Notes under the pieces: model-generated | What the model was told of the DNA's origin: nothing | What the model saw: the letters and a program-made list of their open reading frames with translations, nothing else | Databases searched by the model: none | Source of the DNA: an uncultured Blautia sp. | GTDB lineage: Bacteria; Bacillota; Clostridia; Lachnospirales; Lachnospiraceae | DNA: 64,000 bases | Assembly (NCBI RefSeq): GCF_947654165.1 | Contig: NZ_CANTKB010000001.1 | Location: 196,727-260,726, forward strand | Reading direction: 5' to 3' | Translations under genes and position numbers: made by a program | In this document: positions 44,046 to 53,205 of the stretch, in pieces | How the letters are laid out: each line of letters starts with the position of its first letter | Numbering within the stretch: the stretch's first letter is position 1

Positions 44046-46161
44046 ATAATTCAATCTGGACTTCTACCGGTTTTTTTCCGCTCAAAGATTTGCTTCTTTC
44101 GTCCGGCTGTGAAACACCGGCAAACACTTTAAATTTCCTGCTATCCACATAACGGTTTCCGGATTCATCCACTATTTTCATAGCTTTTGACGGTATTGTA
44201 AAATGAATTGTTTTACTTTCATTCTGTTTCATCTGTACTCTCTGAAATCCGCAAAGACTGTGGTTCTTCACTGCCCATGCAGACTCCATATCTTTTATAT
44301 AAATCTGCACAACATCCTCTGTGTCTCTTCCTTTATTTTCAACTTTCACTTCCAATTCAATATCTGAATCCTCTGTCACTTTGCTGATTACTTTTACCTC
44401 TGTAACCTGAACATCTCCATAGGTCAGTCCATATCCAAACGGATATAAAGGCTCTTTTTCAATATACCGGTATGTACGGTTTCTCATAGAATAGTCTGTA
44501 AACTCCGGCATATCTTCCAAATCTTTGTAGAATGTTACAGGAAGCTTTCCTGATGGAGAAACTTTTCCAAACAGCAAGTCTGCCACTGCTTTTCCTCCTC
44601 TTGCCCCTGGATACCAGGCCTGAAGGATTCCGTTACAATGCTGCTCTGCATAATTCAGGTCAATGGCACTTCCAGCCATCAATACCACAATCGTAGGTTT
44701 ACCAACTGCCGTTACCTTTTCGATTAATTCTTCCTGTGCTTTTGGAAGGTGAAGGTCTTTCTTATCACCGGATGCGTCGCTGTTTCCGGTATCACCTTCT
44801 TCCCCCTCCAGGGTTTCGTCCAGCCCTACACAGACAATTACCACGTCGCTGTGTTCAGCTGTGATTACTGCTTCTGAAATCCTGTCCTGATTCCATGCAA
44901 GGTTCTCTACTTTATCCCTGGAAAGATGACAGCCTTCTGAATACAGCACGCGTACATCTTCCCCTGCTTCATCCTGAATTCCTTCCAAAAGTGTAATATA
45001 TCTGGAAGAAGTTCCATGATAGTTTCCAATCAATGCAGCACGGCTGTTTGCATTTGGCCCTACAACTCCAATGGTTTTTAATTTTTCTTTGTTTAAGGGC
45101 AAAACACCATCATTTTTCAGCAAGACACAGCTTTTGTGAGCCATCTCGACAGCCGCTTCTATATGTTCTTTGCACTCAACTGCTTCATAAGGAATCTCAT
45201 CATATTCTGACCCATCAAACAATCCAAGCAGATATCTGGTTGTAAACAGCCTCTCTGCAGCCACCGTGATTTCTTCCTCTGAAATTAGTCCTTCTTCCAC
45301 TGCTGCCATGAGATGCAGGTATGTATTTCCACAGTTTACGTCACAGCCTTTCTTTAATGCCAGTGCTGCAGATTCTCTGGCATTTTTGGTCACCTTATGA
45401 TTTTCATGGAAATCCTTAATCGCCCAGCAATCGGAAACGTAGTGCCCGTCAAAATTCCATTTTCCTCGCAACACCTCTTCCATAAGGTAATGATGCCCGC
45501 AGCACGGCTCTCCGTTTGTTCTGTTATAAGCTCCCATAACAGCTTCTACGTCTGCCTCTGTCACCAATGCCTCAAATGCCGGGAGATATGTCTCCCACAT
45601 ATCTTTCAAAGTTGCCCTTGCATCAAACTCATGACGAATTGCCTCTGGTCCACTATGTACAGCAAAATGCTTGGCACATGCTGCTGCCTTCATCACAGGC
45701 CCATCACCCTGAAGTCCTTCTACAAAACGTACACCCAGGCGAGAGCTCAGATATGGATCTTCTCCATATGTTTCATGGCCTCTTCCCCAGCGGGGATCAC
45801 GGAAAATATTCACATTAGGTGACCAGAATGTCAGTCCTTTGTAAATATCTCTGTCATTGTGTTTTGAATATTCATTATATTTTGCTCTGCCTTCCGTAGC
45901 AATAATATCTCCGACTTTCTGCATGGCGTCCTCATCAAAAGCTGCTGCCATACCAATTGCCTGGGGAAACATTGTTGCAACTCCTGCTCTTGCAACCCCA
46001 TGCAGAGCTTCATTCCAATAATTGTAGGTAGGGATTCCAAGACGCTCCACCGGTGATGCATCATATTTTAACTGGGATGCTTTTTCCATCAATGTCATTT
46101 TTGATACAAGTTCCTTGGCTTTTTCCCTTGCCTTAGCCCTTTCATTTCTATAATTTTTCAT
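44044..46161 (-). CDS. GH3 beta-xylosidase-like enzyme
   Basis: A 705-residue GH3 enzyme without signal peptide. The pattern IPTYNYWNEALHGVARAGVATMFPQ is the version seen in bacterial and plant beta-xylosidase/arabinofuranosidase GH3 enzymes (NEaLHG). RDPRWGRGHETYGEDPYL, AKHFAVHSGPE and nucleophile D244 (YVSDCWAI) follow. A C-terminal sandwich and a fibronectin III-like domain (TEDVVQIYIKDMESAWAVKNHSLCGFQ) complete the fold. It differs strongly from the BglX-like GH3 at 22884. It probably removes terminal xylose from xylo-oligosaccharides together with the adjacent GH43 and GH67 enzymes. Confidence 0.9.
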   Translation of the reverse strand: MKNYRNERAKAREKAKELVSKMTLMEKASQLKYDASPVERLGIPTYNYWNEALHGVARAGVATMFPQAIGMAAAFDEDAMQKVGDIIATEGRAKYNEYSKHNDRDIYKGLTFWSPNVNIFRDPRWGRGHETYGEDPYLSSRLGVRFVEGLQGDGPVMKAAACAKHFAVHSGPEAIRHEFDARATLKDMWETYLPAFEALVTEADVEAVMGAYNRTNGEPCCGHHYLMEEVLRGKWNFDGHYVSDCWAIKDFHENHKVTKNARESAALALKKGCDVNCGNTYLHLMAAVEEGLISEEEITVAAERLFTTRYLLGLFDGSEYDEIPYEAVECKEHIEAAVEMAHKSCVLLKNDGVLPLNKEKLKTIGVVGPNANSRAALIGNYHGTSSRYITLLEGIQDEAGEDVRVLYSEGCHLSRDKVENLAWNQDRISEAVITAEHSDVVIVCVGLDETLEGEEGDTGNSDASGDKKDLHLPKAQEELIEKVTAVGKPTIVVLMAGSAIDLNYAEQHCNGILQAWYPGARGGKAVADLLFGKVSPSGKLPVTFYKDLEDMPEFTDYSMRNRTYRYIEKEPLYPFGYGLTYGDVQVTEVKVISKVTEDSDIELEVKVENKGRDTEDVVQIYIKDMESAWAVKNHSLCGFQRVQMKQNESKTIHFTIPSKAMKIVDESGNRYVDSRKFKVFAGVSQPDERSKSLSGKKPVEVQIEL

Positions 46162-46264
46162 TGTAGCCCTCCAAATTAATGTTTGTATATATATTTTACC
46201 ATATCCGCTTTATTATTCTGCCTAATAATTGCTCTATTAGCAACAATTCTTGCCTTTTTTTAAC

Positions 46265-46312
46265 AAAAAAGCTGTAGCCTATGCTAAAAATGCTTCGCAT
46301 AATCTACAGCCT
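46265..46312 (-). terminator. Intrinsic terminator of asnA
   Basis: On the minus strand GGCTGTAG...ATTATGC pairs with GCATAGG-CTACAGC and is followed by TTTTTTG. It lies about 10 bp after the asnA stop. Confidence 0.85.
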
Positions 46313-46321
46313 TCCCATTTA

Positions 46322-47329
46322 TTATAATATATCGATTCCTGCTTTCTGACAGGTTTCCAAGGTTTCTTCATCCCAGATAGATGCCTGCACTTCTCCCACG
46401 TGGGCTTTCCCTAGCAGAAGCATACAAGTTCTTGACTGTCCGATACCACCGCCTATTGTGAGAGGAAGTTTTCCTTCCAAAAGCATCTTATGAAAAGGAA
46501 GTTCTCTTCTATCATTGCATCCTGCTTTTGTAAGCTGTTCATCAAGAGATTTTTCATCCACACGAATTCCCATAGATGAAATCTCAAGTGCACATTGAAG
46601 CGGTTCATGCCAGAACAAAATATCGCAGTTCAGTTTCCAGTCATCATAGTCAGGAGCACGTCCATCATGCCTCTGTCCTGATGCAAGTATATCTCCAATC
46701 TGCATGATACATACTGTTTTATGTTCTTTGGTATAAAGATTCTCTCTTTCCTTCGGAGTTTTATCCGGATATAAATCCTCTAACTCCTGGGATGTGATGA
46801 AAGTGACATCACGGCACAGTTCTGTATCCAGACTCTCATACTCATATTTCAACTCATCCAAGGCATTGCAGATGGCACCTACAATACGGTTCACAACAGA
46901 CTGAAGATATTTCAGATTTCTCTCCTCTTTTGTGATTACCTTTTCCCAATCCCATTGATCCACATACACAGAATGAAGATTGTCCAGTTCTTCGTCTCGG
47001 CGGATTGCGTTCATATCTGTCAAAAGTCCTTTTCCCACATAGAAATCATACCTATACAAAGCCATACGCTTCCACTTAGCCAGAGAATGCACTACCTGCC
47101 CGTTGGTACCTGCATCCGGAATATCAAAAGTAACAGCCCGCTCCACACCGTTCAAATCGTCATTTAAACCAGAAGACGGATCTACGAATAAGGGTGCCGT
47201 CACTCTCTTTAATTTCAGAGCCATGCAGAGCTTCTTTTCCATAAGGTGTTTAATGGTTCCTATAGCTTCCTGTGTCTCGTAACGATTCAAACAGGAATAA
47301 TACTGCTCCGGTATTATTACTCTTCCCAT
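46322..47329 (-). CDS. asnA: Aspartate--ammonia ligase
   Basis: A 335-residue enzyme closely matching AsnA, which makes asparagine from aspartate, ammonia and ATP. The class II aminoacyl-tRNA-synthetase-like core is clear: LMEKKLCMALKLKRVTAPLFVD, LNGVERAVTFDI, EVVHSLAKWKR-like QVVHSLAKWKRMAL, LHSVYVDQWDWE and GGGIGQSRTCMLLLGKAHVGEVQ. The length is normal. It has its own terminator and stands among xylan genes without obvious connection; it may mark the edge of an inserted or deleted block. Confidence 0.95.
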   Translation of the reverse strand: MGRVIIPEQYYSCLNRYETQEAIGTIKHLMEKKLCMALKLKRVTAPLFVDPSSGLNDDLNGVERAVTFDIPDAGTNGQVVHSLAKWKRMALYRYDFYVGKGLLTDMNAIRRDEELDNLHSVYVDQWDWEKVITKEERNLKYLQSVVNRIVGAICNALDELKYEYESLDTELCRDVTFITSQELEDLYPDKTPKERENLYTKEHKTVCIMQIGDILASGQRHDGRAPDYDDWKLNCDILFWHEPLQCALEISSMGIRVDEKSLDEQLTKAGCNDRRELPFHKMLLEGKLPLTIGGGIGQSRTCMLLLGKAHVGEVQASIWDEETLETCQKAGIDIL

Positions 47330-47417
47330 ATGTTCCTCTCCTTTAAAACTTTACATTCTTAAAATTCTGATTTCTATTGTATTACAAAACCCGCTGTATG
47401 TAAATAAGAACTTATTC

Positions 47418-47900
47418 TCAAATTTTAGTAACGTGCTCTACAATTTCAGCTTTCTTTTGTATTCCTGCTTCCGGACCTAAATAAGACGTTTTTGTAATAG
47501 TCGGAAAAACCTGATGTCCGCAGCAGCGTTTCAGCCCATCTTCCCAGTATCTCAAAAGCCCATCCTTATTTGTCAGATAACTCCATTCTTCCCCATATGG
47601 ACTTTCTTCTCCTTTTACAAAATCCCCGGTACTTAACCGATGGTTCTTTCGAAATCCCATTTTCTACATATATATAAATATCCTCTTTATCCAGGCTCTT
47701 TTTATCTGAGGTCAGAATCTTTTTTTCATAAGATGGATATCCGGCATCTCCCCAGAAGCAGCATGCATCCCCAGCGTCTTTTCTACATCTTTTGCTACCT
47801 TCACAGCAATACGCCTGACTCCTTTCCCTTCTTCCTCAGGTACCAGAAAACTTAGTTCCTGATTTCTGGCAAAAAGAGCCACAGCAATGCTGCAGCCCTT
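47418..47900 (-). pseudogene. GH115-like alpha-glucuronidase remnant (frameshifted, internally deleted)
   Basis: No single ORF covers this stretch, but three neighbouring frames on the minus strand give pieces in family order. First KGCSIAVALFARNQELSFLV (from about 47900). Then WGDAGYPSYEKK and KEPSVKYRGF in a second frame (about 47640-47755). Then YGEEWSYLTNKDGLLRYWED...GPEAGIQKK to a stop at 47418. From memory, GH115 enzymes contain a WYWW-x-D segment, then EPSVKYRGFFINDE, and later a W-x-Y-x-TNK-x-x-LLRYWEDGLKR and PTIGMRG segment. The catalytic middle is gone. GH115 removes glucuronic acid from xylan, fitting the intact GH67 gene upstream. Confidence 0.6.
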
Positions 47901-47917
47901 TTTATTCTTAGCTTTTT

Positions 47918-48319
47918 TTAATATCCAAGTGTATCTTTTGTTTTTTCAAAGATTTCATTTGTCAGCTCTGTATATTCCTGGCTTCCTTTGCCTTCACAGT
48001 CTTTCACGTAAGCATCCCAGTCTGCATCTAAATCTCTCTTGCCTGAAATAAATTCCAGAGCTGCAGTATTTACATAATCCATCAGAGATACTTTAATCAG
48101 GTTCAGTTCCTCTTTTTCCATTTCGTCTGCCAGTACCGGTGGCATTAAGGTTGCTTTTTCTTTATTTGCATCTATTCTCTCATTCCATTCTTTTTTTACA
48201 TGATTTAACAAAGAATCCTTTTTATTCCTGACTTTCATTGGTTTTGGTTCTTTTGTTTTTGTCATGTCTTCACCACTTTCTCTTTCATATTTTCCTTTTC
48301 CATAGTTAATAGATTGCAC
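47918..48319 (-). pseudogene. C-terminal remnant of an LplA-type sugar-binding protein
   Basis: The ORF of up to 133 residues (only GTG 48319 or a poor ATG at about 48265 as start) has no signal peptide. Its last 90 residues, NHVKKEWNERIDANKEKATLMPP, then LIKVSLMDYVNTAALEFISGKRDLDADWDAYVKDCEGKG, match the tail of LplA-like binding proteins, where a D-x-x-W-D-x-Y-V-x-x-L segment closes the protein. Over 400 N-terminal residues are absent. It overlaps the GH67 stop by 14 bp and precedes the GH115 remnant, so an importer gene was probably lost here by deletion. A short intact protein of unknown role is the less likely alternative. Confidence 0.55.
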
Positions 48320-50288
48320 GGTTTTTATTGTCCGGAATCATACTCTTTCTATAGAAATAGGAATTAATCTGGTCTCTCCATTCCTTTGAATGGTCCTTTT
48401 GATGCCACAGACGCTTCTGCACTCTCAGGAATACTTTTTCAGGAACTTTACCTTTCAAAGAATCCCAGAGGGCTGCCATCTCTTCCACATCCTCCGCTCC
48501 TTCAAAATGTGTATCATAGATATGCTGAATCAACGTCTTTCCAGATTTTAATTCATAGGTGTACGGTATGTAATGGAAAAACAATAATAATTCTTCCGGG
48601 CATGTTTCGATAGCATCATACATAGAAGTATTTGGTTCCAGATATTGCTGTGCATATCCTGTTCCATTATGGCTTCTGTCTACGCCTAATCCCAGATGAT
48701 CCGCCCTGTGATAAGTACCCCAGCGGTCATATTCATAGCCATCTACATTTGGTCCGTAATGATAGTTTGGGTTTACCATCCAGCCGATACCTAATGGAGA
48801 AGTATATTTCTCATATGCAGGCCAGGACATCATGAGGATTTTCTCTATCTTTTCCAGTACCTCTTCATCCTGTCCAAAAGTGCAGCGTATCCATTCCTGT
48901 GCAATCTCTTCTGCACTAAGAGAAGCATCAAAACTCAGTCTTCCAAATCCATAGAAGTTGGCGGCTGCTAAATCATGTCCTGTCCAGTTTACATCATTTC
49001 CCGTATTGGCCACTGCTGCCATACCACAGTTATGATTTCTCATGGTTCTTCCCGTCACAATGTCTTCCACTGTATCCAGGTTCTCACTGCAATGTGTGTG
49101 GAAACCTAAAATTTCTTTGAACATGGGAATCAGATAGCACACATGTCTCTGCTGCCCTGTATATTCTTGTGCAATCTGAACTTCCAGCATTTCATTGGTA
49201 TGTTCCATCCCGCCAAACAAAGGGGAAACCGGCTCCCTTACTTGGAAATCCATAGGCCCGTTCTTGACCTGCAAAATAACGTTATCCAAAAACTGTCCGT
49301 CTAAAGGTTTGAAATTATCATATCCGGATCTTGCCCTGTCTGTCTTTCTGTCTCTCCAGTCCTGCTGGCAGTTATATACAAAACAACGCCAGATAATTAA
49401 CCCATCATAAGGTTTTACAGCCTCTGCCAGCATATTGGCTCCATCCGCATGGGTTCTTCCATATGTGAAAGGACCTGGTCTTCCTTCTGAATCCGCCTTT
49501 ACCAGAAACCCTCCCAGATTTGGAAGTCTGGTGCAGAGTTCTTTCATTTTTTCCTTCCACCAGATTTTTACTTCTTTCTTGCAGGGGTCTGCACTTTCCA
49601 AGCCCCCAAACTCCATAGGTGCTGCAAAATTCAGGCTCAGAAACAGGTGTATTCCGTAGGAAGAAAATATATCACTCATTTCTTTTAATTCTTCCTGAAA
49701 CACCTCGTCAATCAGCCATGTCGCCCGGTCTTTTACGTTTACATTGTTGATAACCACTCCGTTGATTCCAACTGAAGCTGCCAGTCTTGCATATGCCCTG
49801 GTTCTGTCATTTACCACAACCTGATTGTTTTCAAAGAAAAAGGATTCTCCCGAATATCCTCTTTCGATAGAACCATCCATATTATCCCAATGATTCAGCA
49901 TTCTAAGCGGTGAATCCGGCGTTTTTCTTATGCAGCTGTTCTTCATTGTTCTGCCGCATTGGAGTTCTCTGGCTAAATGAAATACACCATACAAGATTCC
50001 GGCCTCACCTGCTGAGGTAATGAGAAGCTGTTCACCTTTTTGACAAATCTCATAACCTTCTTTTCCCACTTCCTGGTTCTCATCCAGCAACAGTAAAACT
50101 CCGGCTTCTTCCTGGCAATGAGTTTCCGTCATAGGATATCCCAAGATTTCCTGTGCTGCCGCCTGTAATTCCTGCACTGCATTTCTTGCGATAGCTCCCT
50201 GGAAATTGCTGTAAACTGAATTTGTACTCCAGCGCATCGCCAGTTGTGGATTTCGTCTGTATGACAGCCATGCTTTTTCAAATTCCAT
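48306..50288 (-). CDS. GH67 xylan alpha-glucuronidase
   Basis: A 660-residue intracellular GH67 enzyme of normal length. An N-terminal domain (residues 1-120) is followed by the catalytic barrel with RMLNHWDNMDGSIERGY, GINGVVINNVNV, GGFLVKADSEGRPGPFTYGRTHADGANMLA, IIWRCFVYNC and WTGHDLAAANFYGFGRLSFD. GH67 enzymes cut the (4-O-methyl)glucuronic acid from the non-reducing end of aldouronic acids that enter the cell. The start at 50288 has AGAGGAAAG upstream. A candidate AraC-type operator lies at 50371-50400 and a TATAAT box about 40 bp before the start, with no good -35. Confidence 0.95.
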   Translation of the reverse strand: MEFEKAWLSYRRNPQLAMRWSTNSVYSNFQGAIARNAVQELQAAAQEILGYPMTETHCQEEAGVLLLLDENQEVGKEGYEICQKGEQLLITSAGEAGILYGVFHLARELQCGRTMKNSCIRKTPDSPLRMLNHWDNMDGSIERGYSGESFFFENNQVVVNDRTRAYARLAASVGINGVVINNVNVKDRATWLIDEVFQEELKEMSDIFSSYGIHLFLSLNFAAPMEFGGLESADPCKKEVKIWWKEKMKELCTRLPNLGGFLVKADSEGRPGPFTYGRTHADGANMLAEAVKPYDGLIIWRCFVYNCQQDWRDRKTDRARSGYDNFKPLDGQFLDNVILQVKNGPMDFQVREPVSPLFGGMEHTNEMLEVQIAQEYTGQQRHVCYLIPMFKEILGFHTHCSENLDTVEDIVTGRTMRNHNCGMAAVANTGNDVNWTGHDLAAANFYGFGRLSFDASLSAEEIAQEWIRCTFGQDEEVLEKIEKILMMSWPAYEKYTSPLGIGWMVNPNYHYGPNVDGYEYDRWGTYHRADHLGLGVDRSHNGTGYAQQYLEPNTSMYDAIETCPEELLLFFHYIPYTYELKSGKTLIQHIYDTHFEGAEDVEEMAALWDSLKGKVPEKVFLRVQKRLWHQKDHSKEWRDQINSYFYRKSMIPDNKNRAIY

Positions 50289-50370
50289 AAGTTCTTTCCT
50301 CTTTTCTTGTGCATATTTGTTCTTTGTAGTATCTATTATAGGTGTTTTTTTCTGACGTGTCTGTCTATTA

Positions 50371-50400
50371 TTGCCGGGAATTATGCAAATATTGCGTAAT
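50371..50400 (-). promoter_or_regulatory. Candidate AraC-type operator upstream of GH67
   Basis: An imperfect palindrome ATTATGCAA-ATA-TTGCGTAAT (50380-50400) preceded by TTGCC. A 30-bp stretch at 51556-51585 matches this one at 21 of 30 positions. The AraC regulator gene at 51655 is the obvious candidate to bind both. Confidence 0.45.
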
Positions 50401-50506
50401 GTTTTTGTACCTATAGTTTTCTTTGTTTATTCTGCACGAAAAAACCCGTCTTTAGAAGTTAGCACTAGAAATCTTTAGGAGTATTTTCTGCTCTGAAGCC
50501 TCACAA

Positions 50507-50530
50507 AAGCCTTAAAATAAGGCTTTTTTT
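50507..50530 (+). terminator. Intrinsic terminator just before the transposase remnant
   Basis: AAGCCTTA-AAA-TAAGGCTT followed by a run of Ts (50524-50530). No rightward gene precedes it, so it was probably brought in with, or protects, the inserted element. Confidence 0.65.
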
Positions 50531-50531
50531 A

Positions 50532-51434
50532 TTGCAAAACTATGAAAAGTTTGTCGAGATCTTTACTGTACAGACTGCGGCTGTTTATGGACTGGATACT
50601 TCAAACTCTTACTTTGATTGTACGAATTTCTATTTTGAAATAGACAGGGAAGATGATTTCAGAAAAAAAGGACCGAGCAAAGAAAACAAAAAGGAACCCA
50701 TCATCGGTCTTGGGCTCCTTCTGGACCGGAACCAGATTCCGGTCGGTATGAAGATGTATCCGGGAAATGTGTCAGAAAAACCCATTCTGCGTGATGTGAT
50801 CGATGGACTTAAAAACAGGAACAATATCACGGGAAAAACCATCCATGTCGCAGACAAAGGACTTAATTGTGCACAAAACATTGCGTTTTCAAAACAGAAC
50901 GGAGATGGTTATCTGTTTTCAAAATCTGTAAAAACCCTGCCTTCGACAGAAAAAACCTGGGTATTATCAGAACAGGATTACAAAGATGTCAAAGATAAAA
51001 GGAATGACTTTGGAGAAGCAGGAAAATATGTGGATTTCACAGACAAAACAGGAAATAAAGCAAAAACAAGGATGAATCGGGCTGCCATCGATAAGGATCT
51101 CGCACTTGCCGGATACAATCTTCTGGTCACATCCGAAACCCAGATGACAGATCAGGATATTTACTGTACTTACCATAATCTGTGGAGGATTGAAGAATCC
51201 TTTAAGATTATGAAATCAGACCTGGATGCACGGCCGGTATTTCTCCAAAAAGAAAATACGATTAAAGGCCACTTTTTGATCTGCTATTTAACAGTTCTCT
51301 TAGAGAGGATTTTTCAATTTAAGATACTGGATGAAAAATATTCAATTTCAGATATATTTAGGTTCATTAAAGATTTCAGGGTAACAAAAGGCGAACATAA
51401 ATATATAAACACCATTTTTGATTATAAACTATAA
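50532..51434 (+). pseudogene. IS1634-type DDE transposase remnant
   Basis: The 300-residue ORF starts only at TTG 50532, immediately after a terminator and without a ribosome binding site. DDE residues are recognisable: D in YFDCTNFYFE, D in VADKGLN, E in RIEESFKIMKSDLDARPVF. The conserved GPSKENKKEPIIGLGLLLD and FLICYLTVLLER segments also fit the IS1634 group. Full-length transposases have roughly 550-600 residues. Here about 200 N-terminal residues are missing, and a stretch of some 60-70 residues is lost between KDVKDK and RNDFGEAGKYVDF. It is therefore an inactive relic. Terminal inverted repeats were not found. Confidence 0.85.
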
Positions 51435-51446
51435 TAACAAACACAG

Positions 51447-51469
51447 AAGGACTGCCGCTGGCAGTCCTT
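51447..51469. terminator. Hairpin after the transposase remnant
   Basis: AAGGACTGCC-GCT-GGCAGTCCTT, a perfect 10-bp stem with a 3-base loop, lies 12 bp after the transposase stop. No T tract follows on the plus strand. It may be the original end structure of the element. Confidence 0.5.
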
Positions 51470-51555
51470 CCAAACCTTAAAGTTTGCACTATTTTTTAAT
51501 CTCTGATACCAAAGTCAGGTTCTACTCTACTTTCCATCTTTTCACCTCTTAAATC

Positions 51556-51585
51556 TTGCCCCGTTCCATGCAAATGCTGCGTTAT
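51556..51585 (-). promoter_or_regulatory. Second copy of the GH67-type operator motif
   Basis: It resembles 50371-50400 (TTGCC...ATGCAAAT..TGCGT.AT, 21 of 30 positions). It lies downstream of the AraC gene stop and upstream of where a leftward gene would start; that place is now occupied by the transposase remnant. Confidence 0.4.
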
Positions 51586-51654
51586 CTAAAATATATCAAA
51601 AAAAGAAACCAGGTTCTCTGTTTCCAGACTGGTTTCTGATTTTTGCCAGGTGTT

Positions 51655-52554
51655 TTACCCCTCCCATGTATTTTTAGAGCAGACATAAATCTTACTTCTG
51701 TATTCACTTGGCGAACATCCTTTAATGGATTTAAATGTACGGTTAAATGCACTGATGGATGAGAATCCTGAATTCATTGCTATATCTGTAATGCTGAGCA
51801 CTGTCGCATACAATAGCTCTTCTGCTTTTGTGATTCTCCGTTCATTCAGATATTCATAAAAAGTTTTATCCATACACTGCTTAAAAATTCTTGTAAAATG
51901 AAATTTAGAAAAACCGCTGATTGCTGCTACTTGTTCCAAAGTTATATTTTCCTGATAATGATGGTTAATATAACTACAGGCATTTAAGACTGTCTCCATA
52001 TACTCTTTCTGTTTCGAAGCCCCATTGTTATCTCTTTCAGCATTCTTGCTATACACCCCCTCTGCGGCTCTCCTTCCCAGAGCTGTAAATATACTGATTA
52101 ATTTCGCATATATCACAGCTTCACAAAATGGCTGCTTTTCTCCATACTCCTTTACAATACTATCCATTTTTTTCTTTACATACATATAAAAATTCTGATC
52201 TTCGTCTTCTTTCTTTAAGCAGGTAATTGGCGGTAACATACTAAGCAATGTCTCCATTTCTTTCAATGAATGGAGCAGAGAAACATCAAATTGCAGAATA
52301 ATCCTCTCTCCAGAGGGTGGGGCTGCCAGAGAATGCATAACACTAGTATTGATAATGATAATATCATCTTCCTTTAAATCATACTGAACACCCTCTGCCA
52401 CAACCTGATAGGTTCCCCGAACCGGCATAATCATCTCTATTCCTGCATGCCAATGTTCCGGATAATCCTCATACTCCCTGTTATGATATAACCGGAACCC
52501 CATAGAATTTCCATATTTAATGGTTTCATGAATTCCATCTAAAATCTCAATCAT
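51655..52554 (-). CDS. AraC family transcriptional regulator (cupin + HTH)
   Basis: A 299-residue regulator. The N-terminal cupin is visible (EDYPEHWHAGIEMIMPVRGTYQVVAEG, DDIIIINTSVMHSLAAPPSGE). The C-terminal AraC domain has ITLEQVAAISGFSKFHFTRIFKQ and ITDIAMNSGFSSISAFNRTFKSIKG, ending SPSEYRSK. It lies on the same strand as, and upstream of, the GH67 gene, with the IS remnant between. A role as xylan/glucuronate-sensing activator of GH67 is likely. Confidence 0.9.
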   Translation of the reverse strand: MIEILDGIHETIKYGNSMGFRLYHNREYEDYPEHWHAGIEMIMPVRGTYQVVAEGVQYDLKEDDIIIINTSVMHSLAAPPSGERIILQFDVSLLHSLKEMETLLSMLPPITCLKKEDEDQNFYMYVKKKMDSIVKEYGEKQPFCEAVIYAKLISIFTALGRRAAEGVYSKNAERDNNGASKQKEYMETVLNACSYINHHYQENITLEQVAAISGFSKFHFTRIFKQCMDKTFYEYLNERRITKAEELLYATVLSITDIAMNSGFSSISAFNRTFKSIKGCSPSEYRSKIYVCSKNTWEG

Positions 52555-52563
52555 AATGATTCC

Positions 52564-53181
52564 TTATTTCTTTGTTGCCTTTTCGATTTCCTCAGCAATT
52601 TTCTTTTTAATTCCATTCATCTTCTGGTAACTTTCTCCCAGACTTTCCTGTGTCTTATTAATGATATTCACATACTCTGTGATTTTGAACTGTGCCTCAG
52701 AAACCACTTCCCGGACTGCCTCATAATCTTCCTTGCAGCCTGCACGTTTCTCTGCATCCTTCCAATTCTCACGCAGCACCTTATTCTCTGCCCGAAGACG
52801 AAGAATCTCTTTTGCCAGCTTTTCTTTAATATTCTGTTTCTCTTCTGCTTCTCTGTCCCTGTCTGTTTCAGCCTCTTTGCACTGTACTTTGACCTGCTCT
52901 AATTCACCGGCTGTTTTTTCAAGATTCTCTTTCAAGCTGCTGTTCTCTTCTTCCAGATTCTTGATTTTCTCATGCTGTTCCCCTACAAGGACAGAAGAAT
53001 TCGTTTCTTCCTGCTGAAGAAGAGATTCTAATTCCTGAACCTTTAATCTCAGCTTTACCAGTTCATCTTCATATTCTTTCTTCATGCGGAACATCTCATC
53101 ATTTAAGTTTTCCACATATTCCATAACTTCATCTTTTCGGTATCCGCCCACAGCAGTGCGGAAAGTAAGTTCATTCTCCAT
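52564..53181 (-). CDS. DivIVA-like coiled-coil protein
   Basis: A 205-residue protein. The N-terminus LTFRTAVGGYRKDEVMEYVENLNDEM resembles the DivIVA lipid-binding domain (F-R-x-x-x-x-GY-x-x-x-EV), followed by about 110 residues of charged coiled coil and a C-terminal helix. DivIVA-family proteins mark curved membrane and organise division or pole functions. It lies 24 bp after the DUF975 gene, so the two are probably co-expressed, and 9 bp before the AraC gene. Confidence 0.7.
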   Translation of the reverse strand: MENELTFRTAVGGYRKDEVMEYVENLNDEMFRMKKEYEDELVKLRLKVQELESLLQQEETNSSVLVGEQHEKIKNLEEENSSLKENLEKTAGELEQVKVQCKEAETDRDREAEEKQNIKEKLAKEILRLRAENKVLRENWKDAEKRAGCKEDYEAVREVVSEAQFKITEYVNIINKTQESLGESYQKMNGIKKKIAEEIEKATKK

Positions 53182-53205
53182 GTTTATTCTCCCCTTTGTA
53201 TTAAA

